DNA of 64,000 nucleotides from Phytopseudomonas dryadis (GTDB taxonomy: Bacteria > Pseudomonadota > Gammaproteobacteria > Pseudomonadales > Pseudomonadaceae). A program made the position numbers and the translations under genes. The stretch spans positions 1-64,000 of the forward strand of contig NZ_QJUM01000032.1 of assembly GCF_004327355.1 (NCBI RefSeq). The letters run 5' to 3'. Positions 58,800-64,000 of this stretch are shown piece by piece. The first letter of the stretch is position 1. Every line of letters begins with the position of its first letter. A model generated the notes under the pieces. The model made no database searches and was not told the DNA's origin. It saw only the letters and a list, made by a program, of their open reading frames with translations.

Positions 58800-60422
58800 A
58801 TGAACATCCGCAATCTGCGTATCGCGACCCGCTCCCTGATCAGCTTTGGTCTGATCGCCCTGCTCATGCTGGGACTCGGCCTGTTCTCCCTGGACCAGAT
58901 CACCACGATGCGGCAAGCGGTCGTGCATACGGAGGACGTATCCCATGCCGGTACTCGCTACATTGCCCGCATCCGCGACAACCAGCTCGGCATCCGGGTC
59001 ATCACGCTGCGCATGATGCTCAACCGCGACCCGGCCACCCTCGGGCCAACCGTGGAACGCCTGGGCTTCCTGCGTGGCGAACTGGACAAGGCCATGCAGG
59101 GCTATCGCGAGATCGCTTCCGAGCCGGCCAGGCCGGCCTTCAGGCAGATGGAAACCGTGGTCGCCGCCTACAACCAGCAGTTGGACAGCTACCAGGCGCT
59201 CTCCGAGAAAAACGATACGGACGGCATGCTGGCCCTGCTCAACGGGGCCATCCAGGAGTCGTCCAACAAGACCGGCGACCTGTTCAACGAATTGGTCAAG
59301 GTGAATGCCGATCAGGCCGCCCGGTATACCGAGGAGGCCAAGGCCAGTTATGCATTCGCCGTGAGAACCACCGTAGCGGTGCTGGTCGTCGCCTTCGCCC
59401 TGACCCTGCTGCTGGCCTGGTTGCTGACGCGCAGCATTACCCGCCCCCTGCTGGAAGGCATCGCCGTGGCCCAGGCGATCGCCGCGGGCAAACTGAGCGG
59501 CAAGATCGTGATAACCGGCAACGACGAATCGACCCGTCTTCTCGAAGCCCTGGCGATGATGAAACACAGCCTGATCGATACCTTGCGCCTGATCGGCGAC
59601 TCCTCGCACCAGTTGGCGGCCGCCAGTGAACAGATGACCGCCATCACCAATCAGACGGCGCGCGACCTGAGCCAGCAGCATGACGAAGTGCAACAGGCCG
59701 CCACCGCCGTGACCGAGATGACCACGGCCGTGGAGGAAGTAGCGCGCAATGCCGTCTCGACCGCCGATGCCTCCAAGGATTCGACCACCACGGCGCAACG
59801 CGGCCGCGAACGGGTCGATACCACCCTGGGATCGATCAAGCGCATGAACGACAGCGTGGGCAGCGCCTCCGTGCAGGTCAGCGAACTGGCGGAGCGCTCC
59901 CAGGAGATCGGCAAGGTGCTCGACGTGATCCGCGGCATCGCCGAACAGACCAACCTGCTGGCACTGAACGCCGCCATCGAGGCGGCACGCGCCGGCGAAG
60001 CGGGACGGGGATTCGCCGTGGTCGCCGACGAAGTGCGCGCCCTGGCCGGCCGAACCCAGACCTCCACCCAGGAAATCGAGCAGATGGTCGGCGCCATCCA
60101 GGCCGGTACCAGCCAGGTCGTGTCCACGATGAGCGAGAACAGCCGCCAGGTGCTCGCCACCCTGGATGAAGCCCAGGTGGCCGGCGATGCGCTGGATGAA
60201 ATCATCGAAGCCATCAACCAGATCCACGAACGCAACCTGGTCATCGCCAGTGCTTCCGAAGAGCAGGCCCAGGTTTCCCGGGAAATCGACCGCAACCTGG
60301 TCAACATCCGCGACCTGTCGGTGCAGACCTCGGAAGGCGCCAGTCAGATCGACGCCGCCAGCCAGTCCCTGTCGCATCTCTCCCACGAACTCAAGGCCAT
60401 GGTCGGGCGTTTCGAACTCTGA
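58800..60422 (+). CDS. Methyl-accepting chemotaxis protein
   Basis: Membrane chemoreceptor of 540 residues. TM1 at about 12-32 (LISFGLIALLMLGLGLFSL), a periplasmic four-helix-bundle ligand domain (about 35-185), TM2 at about 187-210 (VAVLVVAFALTLLLAWLL), a HAMP domain, then the signalling helix pair with the highly conserved tip IAEQTNLLALNAAIEAARAG and GRGFAVVADEVRALAGRT. The hairpin length is that of the 40-heptad class. No C-terminal CheR-binding pentapeptide was seen. The ligand is unknown. Confidence 0.95.
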   Translation: MNIRNLRIATRSLISFGLIALLMLGLGLFSLDQITTMRQAVVHTEDVSHAGTRYIARIRDNQLGIRVITLRMMLNRDPATLGPTVERLGFLRGELDKAMQGYREIASEPARPAFRQMETVVAAYNQQLDSYQALSEKNDTDGMLALLNGAIQESSNKTGDLFNELVKVNADQAARYTEEAKASYAFAVRTTVAVLVVAFALTLLLAWLLTRSITRPLLEGIAVAQAIAAGKLSGKIVITGNDESTRLLEALAMMKHSLIDTLRLIGDSSHQLAAASEQMTAITNQTARDLSQQHDEVQQAATAVTEMTTAVEEVARNAVSTADASKDSTTTAQRGRERVDTTLGSIKRMNDSVGSASVQVSELAERSQEIGKVLDVIRGIAEQTNLLALNAAIEAARAGEAGRGFAVVADEVRALAGRTQTSTQEIEQMVGAIQAGTSQVVSTMSENSRQVLATLDEAQVAGDALDEIIEAINQIHERNLVIASASEEQAQVSREIDRNLVNIRDLSVQTSEGASQIDAASQSLSHLSHELKAMVGRFEL

Positions 60423-60521
60423 CTGACCCCGGGATACGCCGCGGCGCGAATACGCGGCGTTTCCGATAGCGCCTGGGCAGTATTCGCAGTATGGTCGGCC
60501 ATACCCTTTCATGGAGGAACC

Positions 60522-61319
60522 ATGGCCAACAAGACCGTTCCCGATCCGCACCAGAAGCACCTGGCCGTCCTGATCGACGCCGACAACGCCCCCGCCGCCA
60601 TCGTCGAGGGCCTGTTCGAAGAGATCGCCAAGTACGGCGTGGCCAGCGTCAAGCGCATCTATGGCGACTGGACGCTGCCCAACCTCGGCGGCTGGAAGAA
60701 GGTGCTGCTCGACCACTCCATCCAGCCGATCCAGCAGTTCGCCTACACCAAGGGCAAGAACGCCACCGACAGCTCGCTGATCATCGACGCCATGGACCTG
60801 CTCTACACCCGGCGCTTCGACGGCTTCTGCCTGGTCTCCAGCGACAGCGACTTCACCCGCCTGGCCGCGCGCATCCGCGAAGAAGGCCTGACCGTGTACG
60901 GCTTCGGCGAAGAGAAGACCCCCAAACCCTTCGTCTCGGCCTGCGACAAATTCATCTACACGGAAATCCTCCGCGCCGATGCGCCAGAGGCGGTGGTGGA
61001 ACCCGAAAAAGCGCAATCGCCGGCCAGCAACGACAGCGGGCCAGAAGCGGAAAAGCCAGCCGCCCAGGCGAAGAAGCAGAAAGTGCCGGTGGACTTCATC
61101 GCCAAGGTCATCGACGACATCGACGACGAGGACGGCTGGGTGCAACTGGGCCTGCTGGGCTCCAATATCAGCAAGCTGAAACCAGCCTTCGACGCCCGCC
61201 TCTACGGCTTCAAGAAGCTCAGTGATCTGATCAAGGGCCACCCCAAACGCTTCGAGCTGAAGATGCGCGCCAGCAGCGCCTCGGGTGGCGAAGCGCTGTA
61301 CGTACGCAACCATAGATAG
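60522..61319 (+). CDS. NYN-domain protein with C-terminal OST-HTH/LOTUS domain
   Basis: 265 residues. The N-terminal PIN-like NYN ribonuclease fold has acidic residues in AVLIDADNAPAAIVEGLFEE, the TDSSLIIDAMDLLYTRRFDG segment and CLVSSDSDFTRLAARIREEG. An Ala/Glu/Lys linker follows, and a LOTUS domain of about 70 residues ends the protein (VDFIAKVIDDIDDEDGWVQL, AFDARLYGFKKLSDLIKGHP). The combination predicts an RNA-binding endonuclease, related to LabA/limkain-b1. Targets are unknown. Confidence 0.92.
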   Translation: MANKTVPDPHQKHLAVLIDADNAPAAIVEGLFEEIAKYGVASVKRIYGDWTLPNLGGWKKVLLDHSIQPIQQFAYTKGKNATDSSLIIDAMDLLYTRRFDGFCLVSSDSDFTRLAARIREEGLTVYGFGEEKTPKPFVSACDKFIYTEILRADAPEAVVEPEKAQSPASNDSGPEAEKPAAQAKKQKVPVDFIAKVIDDIDDEDGWVQLGLLGSNISKLKPAFDARLYGFKKLSDLIKGHPKRFELKMRASSASGGEALYVRNHR

Positions 61320-61329
61320 CGCTCGCGGC

Positions 61330-61730
61330 GCCCTCTCCCGGGTGTCGCTTCGCTCGACCCGGGCTACCTTCGAGCCTTTTTCTGTGCGAACTCGCACTGC
61401 GCACGGCACCCCTCCGTAGCCTGGGTTGAGCACAGCGATACCCAGGGCATCGACTCCCGGGTGTCGCTTCGCTCGACCCGGACTACCTTCGAGCGTTTTT
61501 CTGTGCGAACTCGCACTGCGCACGGCACACCTCCATAGCCTGGGTTGAGCACAGCGATACCCAGGGCATCGACTCCCGGGTATCGCTTCGCTCGACCCGG
61601 GCTACCTTCGAGCGTTTTTCTGTGCGAACTCACACGGCGCACGGCACCCCTCCGTAGCCTGGGTTGAGCGCAGCGATACCCAGGGCATCAATCCCCGGGT
61701 GTCGCTACGCTCGATCCGGGCTACATTTGA
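61330..61730. repeat. Tandem REP/BIME array, about 119-bp period
   Basis: Units start at about 61336, 61455, 61574 and 61693. Each holds CCCGGGTGTCGCTTCGCTCG-type sequence, a spacer with CTGTGCGAACTCGCACTGCG, and GTAGCCTGGGTTGAGCACAG followed by CGATACCCAGGGCATC. The two palindromic halves form an inverted pair. The array abuts the RAYT gene, so it is most likely its substrate. Confidence 0.85.
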
Positions 61731-61761
61731 AACGATGTCTTTCTGCAAGGGACTGCAGACA

Positions 61762-62304
61762 ATGGTGTGCTATCGCCGCGACAAAACGCCGGGCGCGACC
61801 TGGTTCTTCACCCTGAATCTGGCCAACCGTCAAAGCGATTTGCTGACCGCGCATATCGATGTGCTGCGTGCCAGTTTCCGGCACGTGATGCGCCTTCACC
61901 CATGGCGTATCGACGCCATCGCGATCCTCCCCGATCACTTGCACGCCCTCTGTACGCTGCCACCCGGAGACGCGGATTTCCCGCTGCGCTGGCGCCTGAT
62001 CAAGAGCGGATTCTCCAGAACCTTGCCGGCGGGCGAGCGCCTCTCGTGCAGCCGCCAACGCAAAGGCGAGCGGGGCATCTGGCAGCAGCGTTATTGGGAG
62101 CATCGTATTCGTGACGACGAGGACTTCGCCCGGCATGTCGATTACATCCACCATAACCCACGCAAGCATGGCCATGTGGACCGGGTGATCGACTGGCCCT
62201 GGTCGTCGCTTCATCGCTATGTCGCGCTCGGTTTACTCCCTGCGGATTGGGCCGGTGGCGATGACGACGAGCCATTGGCCGGAGAGAGGGCGCAGGATTC
62301 ATGA
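61762..62304 (+). CDS. REP-associated tyrosine transposase (RAYT, IS200-like Y1 family)
   Basis: Single-strand DNA endonuclease that acts on REP sequences. The start at 61762 (MVCYRRDKTPGATWFFTLNL) gives 180 residues; ATG at 61735 is an alternative. HUH motif in AIAILPDHLHALCTLPPGD, the downstream WQQRYWEHRIRDDEDFARH, and the catalytic Tyr in HVDYIHHNPRKHGHVDRVID, with WPWSSLHRYV after it, are all characteristic. REP palindromes of one family lie on both sides. It is a domesticated, non-self-mobile family; catalytic residues look intact. Confidence 0.93.
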   Translation: MVCYRRDKTPGATWFFTLNLANRQSDLLTAHIDVLRASFRHVMRLHPWRIDAIAILPDHLHALCTLPPGDADFPLRWRLIKSGFSRTLPAGERLSCSRQRKGERGIWQQRYWEHRIRDDEDFARHVDYIHHNPRKHGHVDRVIDWPWSSLHRYVALGLLPADWAGGDDDEPLAGERAQDS

Positions 62305-62307
62305 CAG

Positions 62308-62395
62308 CTCCCGGGTATCGCTGCGCTCAACCCGGGCTACCAGTTACGGCGTGCGTAGCCTGTGGTTGAGCGCAGCGATACCCAGGAACGTTCGC
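62308..62395. repeat. REP pair downstream of the RAYT gene
   Basis: TCCCGGGTATCGCTGCGCTC near 62309 and GTAGCCTGTGGTTGAGCGCA near 62356, the same family as the upstream array. The transposase gene is therefore bracketed by its REPs. Confidence 0.8.
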
Positions 62396-62406
62396 CTCGC
62401 CAACAA

Positions 62407-62432
62407 AAAGGCCGATCTCCCGACCGGCCTTT
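62407..62432. terminator. Terminator after mmsA
   Basis: AAAGGCCG / CGGCCTTT with a 10-nt loop, A and T rich flanks; it can end transcripts from both the mmsA side and the RAYT side. Confidence 0.75.
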
Positions 62433-62450
62433 CATCTACCTCACCCCCCC

Positions 62451-63950
62451 TCAGCTATTGCTCGGGAAGGCGAACTGCGCCGCTTCGTGGCTCTTGCGTT
62501 GTGGCCAGCGCTGGGTGATGGACTTGCGCCGGGTGTAGAAACGCACGCCGTCCGGGCCGTAGGCGTGCAGGTCGCCGAACAGCGAGCGTTTCCAGCCGCC
62601 GAAGCTGTGGTAGGCCACCGGCACCGGCAGCGGTACGTTGACGCCGACCATGCCCACTTCGATCTCGTCGCAGAACAGCCGCGCCGCTTCGCCGTCGCGG
62701 GTGAAGATGCAGGTGCCGTTGCCGTATTCGTGATCGTTGATCAGTTGCATGGCCGCCTCCAGGCTGTCGACGCGGACGATGCACAGCACCGGGCCGAAGA
62801 TCTCGTCGGTGTAGATGGTCATCTCCGGGCTCACCCGGTCGAACAGGGTGCCGCCGAGGAAGAAGCCGTTCTCATTGCCGGATACGCTCAGGCCACGGCC
62901 ATCGACCACCAGTTCGGCGCCCGCCGCCACACCGGCGTCGATATAGCCGGCGACCTTGTCCCGCGCCGCGGCGGTGACCAGCGGGCCCATGTCCAGGCCG
63001 CACTGGGTGCCGGCGCCGATCTTCAGGGCCTTGATCTGCGGCACGATCTTGTCGACCAGCGCGTCGGCGATCTGCTCGCCCACGCACACCGCCACCGAGA
63101 TGGCCATGCAGCGCTCGCCGCAGGAGCCGTAGGCCGCGCCCATCAGTGCGCTGACGGCGTTGTCCAGGTCGGCGTCGGGCATCAGTACGGCGTGGTTCTT
63201 CGCCCCGCCCAGGGCCTGCACGCGTTTGCCACGCCTGGTGCCCTCGCTGTAGATGTATTCGGCGATCGGCGTCGAGCCGACGAAGCTCAGGGCCTTGACC
63301 TCGGGCGCCTGGATCAGCGCATCGACCGCCACCTTGTCGCCGTGCACCACGTTGAGCACACCCTTGGGCAGCCCGGCCTCGAGCAGCAGTTGGGCGATGT
63401 ACAGGGTGGAGCTGGGATCGCGCTCGGACGGCTTGAGTATGAAGCAGTTGCCGCAGACGATGGCCAGCGGGTACATCCACAGCGGCACCATGGCCGGGAA
63501 GTTGAACGGGGTGATGCCGGCGACCACGCCGACCGGCTGGAAATCGCTCCAGGCATCGATGTTGGGGCCGACGTTACGGCTGTATTCGCCCTTGAGGATT
63601 TCCGGCGCGGCGCAGGCGTATTCGACGTTCTCGATGCCGCGCTTGAGTTCACCGGCGGCGTCTTCGAGGGTCTTGCCGTGTTCCTCGCTGATCAGCCGGG
63701 AGATCGCCTCTTCGTGCTGTTCCAGCAGTTGCTTGAAGCGGAACATGACCTGGGCGCGTTTGGCCGGCGGGGTGTTGCGCCAGGCCGGGAAGGCGGCCTT
63801 GGCCGAGTCGATGGCCTGCTGCACGGTGGCCACGTCGGCCAGGGCGACGCGGCGTACCGCTTCACCGGTGGCCGGGTTGAACACGTCGGCGCGGCGGCCG
63901 CCCTGGCCGTCGGTGAGTTCGCCGTGGATCAGGTGCTGGATGGTGGTCAT
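62451..63950 (-). CDS. mmsA: Methylmalonate-semialdehyde dehydrogenase (CoA-acylating)
   Basis: Converts methylmalonate semialdehyde or malonate semialdehyde with CoA and NAD to propionyl-CoA or acetyl-CoA in valine, thymine and inositol breakdown; 499 residues. ALDH-family features: the cofactor region VAGITPFNFPAMVPLWMYPL, SFVGSTPIAEYIYSEGTRRG, and the catalytic loop YGSCGERCMAISVAV with the nucleophile Cys near residue 281. The MmsA-type end VPVPVAYHSFGGWKRSLFGD is present. GAGGA lies upstream of the ATG. The mmsB gene or a LysR/AraC regulator would be expected outside the window. Confidence 0.95.
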   Translation of the reverse strand: MTTIQHLIHGELTDGQGGRRADVFNPATGEAVRRVALADVATVQQAIDSAKAAFPAWRNTPPAKRAQVMFRFKQLLEQHEEAISRLISEEHGKTLEDAAGELKRGIENVEYACAAPEILKGEYSRNVGPNIDAWSDFQPVGVVAGITPFNFPAMVPLWMYPLAIVCGNCFILKPSERDPSSTLYIAQLLLEAGLPKGVLNVVHGDKVAVDALIQAPEVKALSFVGSTPIAEYIYSEGTRRGKRVQALGGAKNHAVLMPDADLDNAVSALMGAAYGSCGERCMAISVAVCVGEQIADALVDKIVPQIKALKIGAGTQCGLDMGPLVTAAARDKVAGYIDAGVAAGAELVVDGRGLSVSGNENGFFLGGTLFDRVSPEMTIYTDEIFGPVLCIVRVDSLEAAMQLINDHEYGNGTCIFTRDGEAARLFCDEIEVGMVGVNVPLPVPVAYHSFGGWKRSLFGDLHAYGPDGVRFYTRRKSITQRWPQRKSHEAAQFAFPSNS

Positions 63951-64000
63951 GGAGCGTCCTCGATAATTTTACGGTGGTAGGAGCGTCGCCCTCGGCGCGA

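Noticed and set aside
58773..61523. 916-residue open frame on the minus strand
   Set aside because: Antisense to the chemoreceptor and NYN genes and running into the REP array; composition marks it as a shadow.
61330..61730. Possible CRISPR array
   Set aside because: The 119-bp period, conserved spacers and palindromic REP halves next to a RAYT gene do not fit CRISPR repeats with unique spacers, and no cas gene is present.

Overview
The window looks like a chromosome segment of a Pseudomonas species. It is GC-rich and carries the block TPR lipoprotein, lolB, ispE, two tRNA-Gln, prs, rplY, pth, ychF, tRNA-Met, which I know from P. aeruginosa as roughly PA4667 to PA4673.1. A TtgABC/MexAB-OprM-type efflux operon with a TtgR-like regulator and operator, mmsA, and a REP-associated transposase among REP repeats also fit. 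Everything here is read by eye; no database search was run.

Layout. 1-6.9 kb (minus): a type I secretion operon in the order TolC-OmpA fusion, ABC transporter, HlyD adaptor, giant repeat adhesin. The adhesin runs off the left edge. 7.5-13.3 kb (minus): a two-component pair (AraC-type response regulator, then a 7TM hybrid histidine kinase) followed by a TonB-dependent receptor. A LysR-type regulator diverges at 13.5 kb. 14.5-22.7 kb (plus): the conserved housekeeping block, then a cupin gene and tRNA-Met.

22.8-40.1 kb: an integrated, degraded lambdoid prophage next to tRNA-Met. It keeps a tyrosine integrase, a cI-type repressor with a divergent early operon (Arc-like and AlpA-like regulators, small proteins, O-like protein, helicase loader, DnaB-type helicase), a Q-like antiterminator and a HicAB module. 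The virion genes are reduced to two chimeric reading frames: a portal fragment joined to a tail-tube-like C-terminus, and the tape-measure N-terminus joined to an Rz1-like spanin tail. Between the repressor and the right end lies AT-richer cargo of unknown or defence-like type: a helical protein with a TTG start, an HsdR-N-like nuclease, a lipoprotein, a DUF6731-like protein with an overlapping membrane protein, and a second HicAB. Matching paired GTGTATGC repeats occur at both ends.

40.1-64 kb: chromosomal genes again. These are a DUF3592 protein, an RcnB-like protein, a DedA protein, the efflux operon with its divergent TetR regulator, a sugar-acid module (GntP permease, IlvD/Edd dehydratase, GntR regulator), YihY, YjdM, several lipoproteins, an orphan siderophore-binding protein, a chemoreceptor, a NYN-LOTUS protein, a 119-bp-period REP array with its RAYT transposase, and mmsA.
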